A DNA stretch of 64,000 bases from Hymenobacter lapidiphilus (GTDB lineage Bacteria > Bacteroidota > Bacteroidia > Cytophagales > Hymenobacteraceae), in NCBI RefSeq assembly GCF_013377885.1, contig NZ_JABKAU010000014.1:1-64000 (forward strand). Reading direction: 5' to 3'. Below, piece after piece: positions 35,532 through 44,091 of this stretch (position 1 is its first letter; every line of letters begins with the position of its first letter). The position numbers and the translations under genes were made by a program. The notes under the pieces were generated by a model. The model was given only the letters and a program-made list of their open reading frames with translations, made no database searches and was not told where the DNA came from.

Positions 35532-36098
35532 ATGCATACTATTGAGCCGCACTACGCTTGGGTAGATCAATACTCGGCCTCCGAGGACCCGCTTTCTCCG
35601 TTGCATGAAGCCGAGAACAGCCTCGATTCCTACGTCAATACCATTTACGGCTACTACATCCATCCGCAGTGGGACAGCATGGGGTCGGAGACGCTGTTTC
35701 TGAAGATTCTGTTCGTGGATTACGAGCTGGGCGCGGCCGTTATCGAATTCATTGGGGAGTGGAACGATGCCATCGAAAACGATATCATGGAGCTCAAGCG
35801 CAACATCATCGACCTGATGACGCACGAAGGCATCCGCAAATTCATCCTCATCGGCGAAAACGTGTTCAACTTCCACGGCTCAGAGGATGATTACTACGAG
35901 GAGTGGTTTGAGGACGTGGAGGATGGCTGGATTGCGGCCGTGAACTTCCAGGAGCACGTGAGCCGCGAAATGCGCCAGTACAATATCGACTCCTACCTCA
36001 ACTTCGGTGGCCAGCTCGACGAGTTACCTTGGCGCACCTACCCGCCCAATAAGCTGTTTGAAATAGTAGACGGCCTGCTACAACGCCGGCTGGGCTGA
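35532..36098 (+). CDS. Conserved acidic protein of unknown function
   Basis: A 188-residue soluble protein from the ATG at 35532 (MHTIEPHYAWVDQYSASEDP). It is acidic and aromatic-rich (DYYEEWFEDVEDGW, YNIDSYLNFGGQLDELPWRTYPPN), with no signal peptide or membrane segment. I recognise no family; the ordered, non-repetitive composition and full-length coding bias suggest a real conserved protein. It is monocistronic, between a long hairpin and the terminator at 36213-36251. Confidence 0.75.
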   Translation: MHTIEPHYAWVDQYSASEDPLSPLHEAENSLDSYVNTIYGYYIHPQWDSMGSETLFLKILFVDYELGAAVIEFIGEWNDAIENDIMELKRNIIDLMTHEGIRKFILIGENVFNFHGSEDDYYEEWFEDVEDGWIAAVNFQEHVSREMRQYNIDSYLNFGGQLDELPWRTYPPNKLFEIVDGLLQRRLG

Positions 36099-36212
36099 AG
36101 GTATTTGCGAAGGAACGGGGCTTGTCCCCGCCCGCCTTTCGCACCGCCTTAACGGTACCGCTCAACAAGATGAATGGCGAGCGGGAACAAGGCCCGCCCA
36201 TATGCTACCAGC

Positions 36213-36251
36213 AAAAAAAGAGGCCTTCCGCAAGCGGAAGGCCTCTTTTTT
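36213..36251. terminator. Bidirectional terminator
   Basis: A perfect 17-bp stem (36214-36230 with 36235-36251) with a 4-nt loop, A run on the left, T run on the right. It serves both the plus-strand acidic protein gene and the minus-strand small lipoprotein gene. Confidence 0.92.
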
Positions 36252-36277
36252 ACATCCGGTGAAGGATGTTGCCGTAA

Positions 36278-36517
36278 TTACTGGGCAGGAACGGTAGCAG
36301 GAGCGTCCATGGCATCAGCCGAGTTCTCCATAGCATCAGCCTTAGCATCAGCCGAGTCACGTACCATGTCAGCCTTCTCTTCCATAGCGTCAGCCTTCAT
36401 TTCGCCGGCCTCTTCTACGTTGTCAGCCGAGTTTTCTACTGCATCTTCAGTCTTGCTGTCGCACGAAGCGAACGAGAACGAAATAGCAGCCAGGGCGAGG
36501 AACAGTACTTTTTTCAT
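36278..36517 (-). CDS. Small lipoprotein with Ala/Asp/Glu repeats
   Basis: A 79-residue lipoprotein: signal MKKVLFLALAAISFSF with lipobox ASC, then a repetitive acidic tail (NSADNVEEAGEMKADAMEEK, DSADAKADAMENSADAMD). The repeats fit a helical, possibly coiled-coil rod extending from the membrane, a shape reminiscent of Lpp-like spacers, though no homology is claimed. It has a strong terminator downstream. Function unknown. Confidence 0.8.
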   Translation of the reverse strand: MKKVLFLALAAISFSFASCDSKTEDAVENSADNVEEAGEMKADAMEEKADMVRDSADAKADAMENSADAMDAPATVPAQ

Positions 36518-36689
36518 GATGGGGGGTTGTTGGAATTTGAAAAGTCGATTTGAACAAACCAGCCCGGAAATCCTGGCTGATTTGGGTCTTTATACCCGAA
36601 CTGCCGACAGGTAACCCGCAGGTTTGAAAAAAAACCATTCTTTTTTCAGCTGTTGATCTAACCTATTGATAAACTGTCGATAGGACTGT

Positions 36690-38012
36690 TTATTTTTTAC
36701 GGAATACGATACCGATAGGTACGCCGGTGAAGTCGAAATGCTCGCGCATGCGGTTTTCGAGGTAGCGCGAGTAGCTCTCCTTCACGTACTGAGGCAGGTT
36801 ACAGAAGAAGGCGAATACCGGGTTGTGCGTCGGCAGCTGGGTAACGTACTTGATGCGTACCAGCTTACCCTTCTGAATGGGCGGCGGGTACTTCTCAATC
36901 TCCTTCAGCATCACCTCGTTCAGCTCCGAAGTCGGGATTTTGCGCCGCTTGTTGTTGTACACTTCCACCGCCGTTTCGATGGCCTTGTGCACGCGCTGCT
37001 TGGTGAGTACGGAGGTGAAAATGACGGGTGGATACGCGATAGGCGCAATCTTCTCCATGATTTTTGCCTCGAACTCCTTGGCCGTGTTGGTTTCCTTGTT
37101 TTCGATCAGGTCCCACTTGTTCACCAGAATCACGATGCCCTTGCGGTTCTTGTCGGCCAGGCCGATGATGTTCACGTCCTGCGACTCGATGCCACGGGTG
37201 GCATCCAGCATCACCACGCATACGTCGGCTTCTTCCAGGGCCCGCAGCGAACGGAGCACCGAGTAAAACTCTACGTCTTCGTGCACTTTGGTTTTACGGC
37301 GCAGACCGGCCGTGTCCACCAGCATGAACTCGTTGCCGAAGGCGTTGTAGCGGGCCTGAATGGAGTCGCGGGTGGTGCCGGCAATATCCGTTACGATGCT
37401 GCGGTCGGTGCCCAGCAGCAGGTTCACGAACGACGATTTACCCACGTTGGGCCGGCCCACGATGGCAATTTTCGGAATGCCCAGATCGGGCTCCTCCACG
37501 CCTTCGTCTTCGAAGTGGCTAACCACGGCATCGAGCAAGTCGCCGGTGCCCGAGCCGCTAGCTGAGGAGATGGGGTAGATTTCGCCGTCGCCCACGCCCA
37601 GGGCGTAGAACTCGCCGGCCGCGTGGATGCGGTTGTTGGTGTCGGCTTTGTTGGCGACGATGTAGATGGGCTTTTTGCCCTGGTAGCGGCGCAGTACGCT
37701 GGCAAACTCCTCGTCGAGGCTGTGTACGCCGGCAATGGTATCTACCATAAACAGCACCACGTCGGCTTCGTCAATAGCCAGCTTTACCTGCTTGTTGATT
37801 TCGCCCTCGAAGATGTCGTCGGAGTTGTGCACGTAGCCACCGGTGTCAATTACGGTGTAGTACTTCCCGATCCAGTCGCCGTAGCCGTAGTGCCGGTCGC
37901 GGGTTACGCCGCTCTCGTCGTCCATGATGGCTTTGCGCTGACCGACAAGGCGGTTAAAAAGGGTCGATTTGCCCACATTGGGGCGCCCGACAATGGCAAT
38001 GGTGTTCTTCAT
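36690..38012 (-). CDS. der: Ribosome biogenesis GTPase Der (EngA)
   Basis: A 440-residue protein with two tandem GTPase domains and a KH-like C-terminal domain, needed for 50S assembly. P-loops: GRPNVGKST (9-17) and GRPNVGKSS (186-194); NKAD and NKWD G4 motifs; C-terminal RVHKAIETAVEVYNNKRRKI and a final basic end. The ATG at 38012 (MKNTIAIVGRPNVGKS) is the family start. It lies downstream of era on the same strand, separated by a long hairpin. Confidence 0.97.
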   Translation of the reverse strand: MKNTIAIVGRPNVGKSTLFNRLVGQRKAIMDDESGVTRDRHYGYGDWIGKYYTVIDTGGYVHNSDDIFEGEINKQVKLAIDEADVVLFMVDTIAGVHSLDEEFASVLRRYQGKKPIYIVANKADTNNRIHAAGEFYALGVGDGEIYPISSASGSGTGDLLDAVVSHFEDEGVEEPDLGIPKIAIVGRPNVGKSSFVNLLLGTDRSIVTDIAGTTRDSIQARYNAFGNEFMLVDTAGLRRKTKVHEDVEFYSVLRSLRALEEADVCVVMLDATRGIESQDVNIIGLADKNRKGIVILVNKWDLIENKETNTAKEFEAKIMEKIAPIAYPPVIFTSVLTKQRVHKAIETAVEVYNNKRRKIPTSELNEVMLKEIEKYPPPIQKGKLVRIKYVTQLPTHNPVFAFFCNLPQYVKESYSRYLENRMREHFDFTGVPIGIVFRKK

Positions 38013-38108
38013 ATGTCTGACTCCAGCCGCCGGCCCGACCAAGTTCGGCAGTGCCCGGAGTAGTTAAGTGAGTTGTTGAGTGGTCGGTTGTGTTGATATT
38101 TTTTGTTG

Positions 38109-38212
38109 GAACGTCATGCTGAGCGGAGTCGAAGCATCTTTACCGCTTCGTTGCCATAGCAATTGGTTACCGTTGCGGTAGAGATGCTTCGGCTCCGCTC
38201 AGCATGACGTTC
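38109..38212. repeat. Long hairpin repeat (CATGCTGAGC family), between era and der
   Basis: Arms of 38 nt (38109-38146 and 38175-38212) pairing with two mismatches, 28-nt loop. It begins 8 nt past the era stop. The arms carry GCGGAG where other members have CTTG. Confidence 0.92.
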
Positions 38213-38220
38213 TTTTCTCC

Positions 38221-39120
38221 TTATTGGCTGTACCCAAAGCGGTTCAGGGCTTTGGGATCGGTGCGCCAGTTTTCATCGACCTTAACATAGGTTTCGAGGA
38301 AGACTTTCTTCTGGAAGAACTTCTCCATTTCCTCGCGGGCCCAGGTACCTACCTTTTTGAGGGCCGCGCCCTGCTGGCCGATGATGATGCCTTTCTGGGA
38401 GTTGCGCTCCACGTAAATCACGGCCCGGATACGGATGATGGTTTCGTCTTCTTTGAACTCCTCGATGCCTACTTCGCAGCTGTAGGGCACCTCTTTCTTG
38501 TAGAGCTTGAAGATTTTTTCCCGAATCATCTCGGCCGCGAAAAACCGCTCGGGTTTGTCGGTTAGCTCGTCTTTGGGGTAGTAAGGTGGGTGTATGGGCA
38601 GGTAGGCCAGCACCAGATCGAGCAGCTCGCCGGTACCAAACTTTTCGAGGGCCGAAATTGGTAGTACCCGAGCAGCGTTGGGCAGGTGTTCGCGCCAGTA
38701 TTCCACCTTTGCCTCTACCTCCTCCTGGTCGGCCTGGTCTATCTTGTTCACCAGTAGCAAAATAGGCGTATTCACCATTTTGCGCAGGCGCGCCACTACC
38801 GGCTCCTCATCGTGCTTCTCGTAGATATCGGTTACGAACAGCACTACATCGGCATCTTCCAAAGAAGAGTACACAAACGACATCATGGCGTTGTGCAGCT
38901 CGTACTTGGGTTGAATGATGCCCGGCGTATCGGAATACACGAGCTGGAAGTCGTCGCCGTTGAGGATGCCCAGAATGCGGTGGCGCGTGGTCTGGGCTTT
39001 GCTGGTTACAATGCTCAGCCGCTCGCCCATCAGGGCGTTCATGAGCGTGGACTTGCCCACGTTGGGCTTGCCGATAATGCTCACAAAGCCAGCACGGTGC
39101 GGGGTAGGTTCGGTAGTCAT
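38221..39120 (-). CDS. era: GTPase Era
   Basis: A 299-residue GTPase with a C-terminal KH RNA-binding domain that matures 16S rRNA and the 30S subunit. P-loop GKPNVGKST (17-25), switch region SKAQTTRHRILGI, DTPGI, NKID, and KH segment NSQKGIIIGQQGAALKKVG near 240-260. ATG at 39120. A -7 element lies at 39144-39151, giving a very short leader. Confidence 0.97.
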   Translation of the reverse strand: MTTEPTPHRAGFVSIIGKPNVGKSTLMNALMGERLSIVTSKAQTTRHRILGILNGDDFQLVYSDTPGIIQPKYELHNAMMSFVYSSLEDADVVLFVTDIYEKHDEEPVVARLRKMVNTPILLLVNKIDQADQEEVEAKVEYWREHLPNAARVLPISALEKFGTGELLDLVLAYLPIHPPYYPKDELTDKPERFFAAEMIREKIFKLYKKEVPYSCEVGIEEFKEDETIIRIRAVIYVERNSQKGIIIGQQGAALKKVGTWAREEMEKFFQKKVFLETYVKVDENWRTDPKALNRFGYSQ

Positions 39121-39143
39121 TTCAGTAACTGAAATTTGGGGTG

Positions 39144-39151
39144 CAAAGGTA
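39144..39151 (-). promoter_or_regulatory. Candidate -7 element for era
   Basis: Minus-strand TACCTTTG fits TAnnTTTG exactly and predicts a leader of about 19 nt before the ATG at 39120. No TTTG box is seen upstream. Confidence 0.45.
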
Positions 39152-39328
39152 CGAGTTTTCTGAACCGTTAACTATTGGCTGTTAGCTCTTCGCTTTTTTG
39201 CCCTCTCATTAAAGATAACCGGCCAACTTTGCGGTTACATAGCAAATCAACAGTTGCTAGTTCGTGGGGCTGGCAGCTTTATCTAAAAAAGCTAGCAGCT
39301 AACAGCTAATAGCTATCAGCTCAATCAA

Positions 39329-40366
39329 ATGTCTGCTTCCAACCAAGGCCGCATTGGCGTGCTGCTCGTCAACCTCGGTACGCCCGACTCGCCTAAGACG
39401 CCCGACGTGCGTCGCTACCTCAACGAATTCCTGACCGATGGCCGCGTGGTGGATATGCCGGCTGCCATCCGTTACCCGCTGTTCCGGGGGCTGGTGGTAC
39501 CGCTACGGGCGCCCAAATCGGCTAAAATCTACCAGCAGCTCTGGACTGAGCGCGGCTCGCCCCTACTCTACCACGGCCTCGATTTGCAGAAAAAGGTACA
39601 GGAGCAGTTGGGTTCCGACTACCTGGTGGCTTTCGGGATGCGCTACCAGAACCCGAGCGTCGAAAGTGCCTTGCTAGAGTTGCGCGACGCGGCCGTGAGC
39701 CGGATTATCGTACTGCCGCTGTTTCCGCAGTATGCCTCGGCCAGCACCGGCTCGGTGCAGGAGAAGGTAATGGACATCGTAAAAGACTGGTGGATAGTAC
39801 CGAGCATCAGCTTCATCAGCAGCTTTGCCGACGACCCCGACTTCATTACCTGCCTCGTGGCGCGGGGCCGCGCCGAAATGGAGGGGCATGACTACGACCA
39901 CTTTGTGTTCAGCTACCACGGCATACCAGAGCGGCACATCCTCAAGGGCAGCCACAATAACTACTGTAAGCTGGGCACTTGCTGCGCCAGCTACAACAAA
40001 AACAACCGCTACTGCTACCGGGCGCAGTGCTACGCCACCTCGCGCCTGCTGGCCCAGGGCCTAGGCCTGCGCGACGACCAGTATACCGTTACCTTCCAGA
40101 GCCGCCTGCAAAGCCGCCTCCGCGACCCGTGGCTGCAACCTTACACCGACGAAGTAATTAAGGAGTACCCCGCCAAGGGCATCAACAACGTGCTGGCCTT
40201 CTCCCCCGCCTTCGTGGCCGATTGCCTCGAAACTACCATCGAAGTAGGTGATGAATTCAAGGAGCTGTTTGAGGAAGCCGGCGGCAAGCACTGGCAGCTT
40301 GTGCCCAGCCTCAACTCCGAGCCCATGTGGGTAGAAGCCGTAGCCAGCATGATCCGGCGGAATTAA
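39329..40366 (+). CDS. hemH: Ferrochelatase
   Basis: A 345-residue enzyme that inserts iron into protoporphyrin at the end of heme synthesis. LVNLGTPDSPKTPDVRRYLN starts the fold; catalytic His H197 is in FSYHGIPERH; a Glu-bearing C-terminal block follows (FVADCLETTIEVGDEF). Five cysteines (C213, C218, C219, C229, C234) cluster just after the active-site His, a pattern also seen in bacterial ferrochelatases with a [2Fe-2S] cluster. Whether the cluster forms here is inference. ATG at 39329. It is divergent from era. Confidence 0.95.
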   Translation: MSASNQGRIGVLLVNLGTPDSPKTPDVRRYLNEFLTDGRVVDMPAAIRYPLFRGLVVPLRAPKSAKIYQQLWTERGSPLLYHGLDLQKKVQEQLGSDYLVAFGMRYQNPSVESALLELRDAAVSRIIVLPLFPQYASASTGSVQEKVMDIVKDWWIVPSISFISSFADDPDFITCLVARGRAEMEGHDYDHFVFSYHGIPERHILKGSHNNYCKLGTCCASYNKNNRYCYRAQCYATSRLLAQGLGLRDDQYTVTFQSRLQSRLRDPWLQPYTDEVIKEYPAKGINNVLAFSPAFVADCLETTIEVGDEFKELFEEAGGKHWQLVPSLNSEPMWVEAVASMIRRN

Positions 40367-40387
40367 GGTCGGTTTTCGGATAAGTAA

Positions 40388-40490
40388 AACGTCATTCAGC
40401 GCGCAGCGAAGAATCTCGCCTGCCACGGCAATCCTTATATGAGGAAATACTGTGGCAGGCGAGATTCTTCGCTGCACGCTGAATGACGTT
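40388..40490. repeat. Long hairpin repeat (GAATCTC type), convergent 3' ends of hemH and PRC gene
   Basis: Arms of 39 nt (40388-40426 and 40452-40490) pairing with one mismatch, 25-nt loop. The arm core GAAGAATCTCGCCTGCC differs from the GAAGCATCTC type but shares GTCATTC and the overall design. Confidence 0.93.
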
Positions 40491-40510
40491 CTGCGTTGAT
40501 TCATTCCCTC

Positions 40511-40999
40511 CTACTTCAGCCGGCGGCGCTGGTAGAACGTGGCGGCGTCGTAGCTGGGCTGGTTGTAGAAGTCGGGTTCGGTAGAGGCGGCGGGCAGGCC
40601 CGGGTTGAGGGCGCGGAGCATGGCCTGCTCGTACTCGCGGGTTATCTGGATTTCGGTGTAGGGTGGGTATTGCACCACCGAATCGTAGGTGAGCGAAGGC
40701 ACGAACACGTTGTCGGCCTCTTCATCGAGGGCGGCCACCCCGATGGGTAGCAGGATGTGATTGTCGCGGGCATCGAGGCCCAGGCTATCGTCGAGCTGCA
40801 GGTCGAGGTAGCGCACTTTCAGCGCGTCCACGTCCACAATCAGCTCGAACACCTGGCCGAACTGGCGGCCGTCGGCCCCGCGCACGGCCCAGCCGCGCAC
40901 ATCGGGGTTGTCGTCGGCTACTTCAAACTCGGTTAGGTCGCGCAGGCGGCGCAGGTGCAGGCCCTGGGACGAAGGAATAGGGTCGGAAGGGGTTTCCAT
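40511..40999 (-). CDS. PRC-barrel domain protein
   Basis: A 162-residue soluble protein. LRRLRDLTEFEVADDNPDVR and GWAVRGADGRQFGQVFELIVD form the PRC-barrel beta core (about 18-60), followed by LDLQLDD...ARDNHILLPIG, typical of the PRC-barrel/YlmC-like stress protein group. The C-terminal 60 residues are Tyr/Pro/Gln-rich. PRC barrels bind RNA or protein partners in some families, and their role here is unknown. It is probably cotranscribed with the 41045 gene (45 nt apart). Confidence 0.8.
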   Translation of the reverse strand: METPSDPIPSSQGLHLRRLRDLTEFEVADDNPDVRGWAVRGADGRQFGQVFELIVDVDALKVRYLDLQLDDSLGLDARDNHILLPIGVAALDEEADNVFVPSLTYDSVVQYPPYTEIQITREYEQAMLRALNPGLPAASTEPDFYNQPSYDAATFYQRRRLK

Positions 41000-41044
41000 G
41001 GAAGAAAGCAGGATTGAAATCGGGAAGAGGAAAACCGGCGAAAC

Positions 41045-41710
41045 CTAGCGGCTCGCGGGCGGGGCATTGAAGGCCCGCAGCAGCTTGGTGGCCCGCTCGA
41101 AATAGCTACGTAGCGCCTGCTGCTCCTCGGTTGTGGCGGTCTGGCCGCTCAGGTCGGTGGCTTGGGCGTTGAGGCGCTGGGCTTCATCCTGCAACTCAGG
41201 GTAGCCCTGCTGCTGAATGGCCTGCATCAGGTTGGAAGCGGCCACCAGCCCGGGGCGCAGGCGGGCGGCAGGCTCGTCGAGGCGGGCGGTGGCGCTGGTC
41301 AGGTCGTCGCGGCGGGTCTGGATTTCGGGTGTGCGCAGGTCGTCGCGGTCCACTAGTCCCACCAACGACGAGGAGAGCAGGCGCAGGGCCTCGCGGCCGT
41401 AGCCGGGCCGGGCCGCGTCGCCGGCCACGAAAGCTGCCAGCACATCGGGCGTTACCGGGGCGGTAGCCGCCATATCGGCGTCCACATCGGTAGCAGGCCG
41501 GGGGCCGGTTTCGGCCCCGACGAGCGTATCGGCCGGCACGAGCGGGGTTTCGGCGGGCGGCGGCGGGGGTGGTGGCGGTGTACTGCGGGTAGCGTTTATT
41601 TCGGCTTTGAACAGAAACCAGGCGCCTAAGCCCACTACGGCCAGCACTACCAGCAGCAGCAGCCAGGGGCTGGGCGTATTTTTCTTGCGTTGAATATTGA
41701 TGTCGGCCAT
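41045..41710 (-). CDS. Membrane-anchored proline-rich protein
   Basis: A 221-residue protein from the ATG at 41710 (MADINIQRKKNTPSPW). A basic N-terminus, one membrane helix (LLLLVVLAVVGLGAWFLF, about 17-34), then a run of eight prolines at about 44-51, an Ala/Asp/Pro linker and a helical C-terminal part (about 95-221) rich in Arg and Leu. Topology is probably N-terminus inside. I recognise no family. It is upstream of the PRC-barrel gene. Confidence 0.7.
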   Translation of the reverse strand: MADINIQRKKNTPSPWLLLLVVLAVVGLGAWFLFKAEINATRSTPPPPPPPPAETPLVPADTLVGAETGPRPATDVDADMAATAPVTPDVLAAFVAGDAARPGYGREALRLLSSSLVGLVDRDDLRTPEIQTRRDDLTSATARLDEPAARLRPGLVAASNLMQAIQQQGYPELQDEAQRLNAQATDLSGQTATTEEQQALRSYFERATKLLRAFNAPPASR

Positions 41711-41838
41711 AGGGGAAGAGATAAGTCGTGCGCTAGCCTTACGCTGTCGGAGCCGATTATGATTCGGCCGGAGCAACAGCCAGCCGCAACGAGCCGGCGC
41801 AAGAACGCTATATTCAGCTTTTTACTTGCTTCTGCCCC

Positions 41839-42834
41839 ATGCGTGCTGCCCCTTTTATAGCCGAACTCCGCGACCGGGGCCGGCTGACGCCCGAACAGGC
41901 CGCTGCTATCGAAACCGACGAGCGGACCCGGCCTTTCTCGCTGCACTACGAAATCCGCACGCTGCTTTACCTGGGCATTACGCTGCTCAGCGGCGGGCTG
42001 GGCGTGCTTATCTACGAGCACCTCGATGAGCTAGGACACGGCGTGGTAGTGGCCGTGGTGGCGCTGCTAACGGCAGCCTGTTTCGCCTACGCCGCCCGCC
42101 ACCGCCCGCCATTCAGTTGGGGCCTGGTGGCTGGCTCCAGCCTGCTGGCCGACTATCTGCTGCTGCTCGGCTGCCTGTTGTTTCTGGTGCTCGAAGGCTA
42201 TCTGCAGGCCCAGTATGCGCTGTTTGGCACCCGCTACGGCCTGGCGCTGGCACTGCCGGCCGGGCTGTTTTTCTACCTCGCCTACCGCTTCGACCACCGC
42301 GGCGTGCTTTCGATGGCCATTACTGCTTTGGCGGCTTGGGTGGGCCTGAGCGTGGAGCCGCTGGCCGTGTTTAAAAACGAATTTCTGACTGGTTCGGTAA
42401 GCCGGGCAGCCATAGCGGTGGGGGCGCTGCTGCTGCTGGGCGGCTGGCTAAGCGAAACCCGTCACCGCAAGGTCCATTTCGCCTACACCTACCTGTTGCT
42501 GGGCGGCAACCTGCTGCTGGGCACGGCTACGGCCGCCATGTTCACCGAAGTACTGCAGCCGCTGGCCCTACTGGTAATACTGATTCTGGCCGTGAGTGCG
42601 GGGCTTTTTTGGTATGGCCGACGGGTGCACTCGCACTTGTTTCTGCTGCTGGGGGCCACTTATGGCTACGTGGCGCTTACTTACGGGCTGGCACAGTTGC
42701 TCTCAGCCACGGGCCTGAATATAGTCCTTGCGCTGGGCCTCTATTACTTCATCGGTTCCACAGTAGCCGCCGTCTGGTTTCTCACGCACCTCAAACGCCT
42801 AGCCGGCACCGCTGCCCATGAACAAGGCCTATAA
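41839..42834 (+). CDS. DUF2157-type membrane protein
   Basis: A 331-residue multi-pass membrane protein. The soluble N-terminal head (MRAAPFIAELRDRGRLTPEQ, IETDERTRPFSLHYEI) and about eight to nine helices fit the DUF2157 family. Function unknown. It overlaps the start of the next gene by 17 nt (42818-42834), suggesting coupled translation and a joint complex. Confidence 0.75.
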   Translation: MRAAPFIAELRDRGRLTPEQAAAIETDERTRPFSLHYEIRTLLYLGITLLSGGLGVLIYEHLDELGHGVVVAVVALLTAACFAYAARHRPPFSWGLVAGSSLLADYLLLLGCLLFLVLEGYLQAQYALFGTRYGLALALPAGLFFYLAYRFDHRGVLSMAITALAAWVGLSVEPLAVFKNEFLTGSVSRAAIAVGALLLLGGWLSETRHRKVHFAYTYLLLGGNLLLGTATAAMFTEVLQPLALLVILILAVSAGLFWYGRRVHSHLFLLLGATYGYVALTYGLAQLLSATGLNIVLALGLYYFIGSTVAAVWFLTHLKRLAGTAAHEQGL

Positions 42835-44038
42835 CCCAGTCTGGGCCCGCAACGAGGCCCTGCGCACGGCCGCCCAAAGCTGGCACCGCCGGGGCCTGCT
42901 ACCACTACCGCAGCTGCAGGCCATTCGCGAAGCGTATCCGCTCGACTTCTACCGGCCCAACATCTACCTGCGGATTCTGCTGTTTCTGCTGACGACGCTG
43001 GGCTATCTGGCCGCCGGGGGGTTCGTTGCTTTGTTTGCCTACGACCTATTCGATTCAGTTGTGCCGTGGAGAGAACAGGCCAAGATTGGGGTGGTAGCCC
43101 TGCTGGCCGCTTTGGCCGGACAATTTGTGCTGTATGGCATCATCAAATTGTCACGCACCTACCGGGCCGGCTCCGATCAAGCATTGCTCTACCTCAGCCT
43201 GAGCTTTGCGGGCACCGCGCTGTACTGCTTTGTGCTGATGCTGTTTCCAGCCAGCACCGATTTATTTACGCTGACTTCGCCCTATCTGGCCCTGTGGCTG
43301 GTGCTGGTGCTGGCCCTGCTACTGTGGGCCACCGCCCGTTTCGGCGACGCGCTGGTGGCAGCCCTGGCCTATGTGGTGGCGCTGCTGCTGCTGGCCAATG
43401 CGCTGCTGCAACTCACGGCCGGCCGGCTGGTGCTGCCCTTTGCCGTAATGGCGCTGGCGGCCGGGCTGTATCGGCTGGTGCGCTACCTGGCCGCCCGCAC
43501 CGACTACTGGTATTACCGCACCTGTTTCGTTGCGCTCGAAGTGCTGGCGCTGGCTACTTTTTACCTGGGCGGCAACTACCTCGTCGTGCGCGAGGGCAAC
43601 GCGGCCATCGGGGGGCTGCTGGTTTCTGAACCGATTCCATTTGCGCCCGTCTTTTACCTGCTCACGGCCCTTATTCCGCTGTTCTACCTTTACCAGGGCC
43701 TGCGTCGCCCCAGCCGCATCTGGCTGCTCACGGGGCTGGCGACGCTGGCGTTTTCGGGCTATACCTTACGTTTCTACCACTCGGTGCTGCCACCGGCCGT
43801 GGCCGGCGCCCTGCTCGGAGCCTTTCTCATCGGCCTGATGGCCGCCGCCCTGCGCTACCTGCGCACGCCCCGCCACGGCCTCACCGCCGCCCCCAACAAC
43901 GACGCCGGTGAGCGGCCCGGCCTCAACCTCGAAGCCCTCGTAGTTGCCCAGACCGCCCACGCCCCGCAAGCTCCTGAACCCGGCCTGCAGTTTGGGGGCG
44001 GCCAAAGCGGCGGCGGCGGCGCGCAGGGGCAGTACTGA
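42818..44038 (+). CDS. DUF2157/DUF4401-like membrane protein with Gly-rich tail
   Basis: A 406-residue multi-pass membrane protein. A soluble head (NEALRTAAQSWHRRGLLPLP, then EAYPLDFYRPNIYLRILLF) precedes about ten helices, as in the preceding protein, so the two are related in layout. The C-terminal 60 residues are outside the membrane core and end in a Gly/Gln run (GGGQSGGGGAQGQY). Start at 42818 inside the preceding gene. Function unknown. Confidence 0.75.
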   Translation: MNKAYNPVWARNEALRTAAQSWHRRGLLPLPQLQAIREAYPLDFYRPNIYLRILLFLLTTLGYLAAGGFVALFAYDLFDSVVPWREQAKIGVVALLAALAGQFVLYGIIKLSRTYRAGSDQALLYLSLSFAGTALYCFVLMLFPASTDLFTLTSPYLALWLVLVLALLLWATARFGDALVAALAYVVALLLLANALLQLTAGRLVLPFAVMALAAGLYRLVRYLAARTDYWYYRTCFVALEVLALATFYLGGNYLVVREGNAAIGGLLVSEPIPFAPVFYLLTALIPLFYLYQGLRRPSRIWLLTGLATLAFSGYTLRFYHSVLPPAVAGALLGAFLIGLMAAALRYLRTPRHGLTAAPNNDAGERPGLNLEALVVAQTAHAPQAPEPGLQFGGGQSGGGGAQGQY

Positions 44039-44091
44039 GTTGGTGGAGTGCGCCGTGCGTCAGCCGAACTATTGCACAGCGAAACGCTTTG

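Noticed and set aside
36660..36689. Weak hairpin after der as a terminator
   Set aside because: The stem is short with G-U pairs and no T run follows on the der strand.
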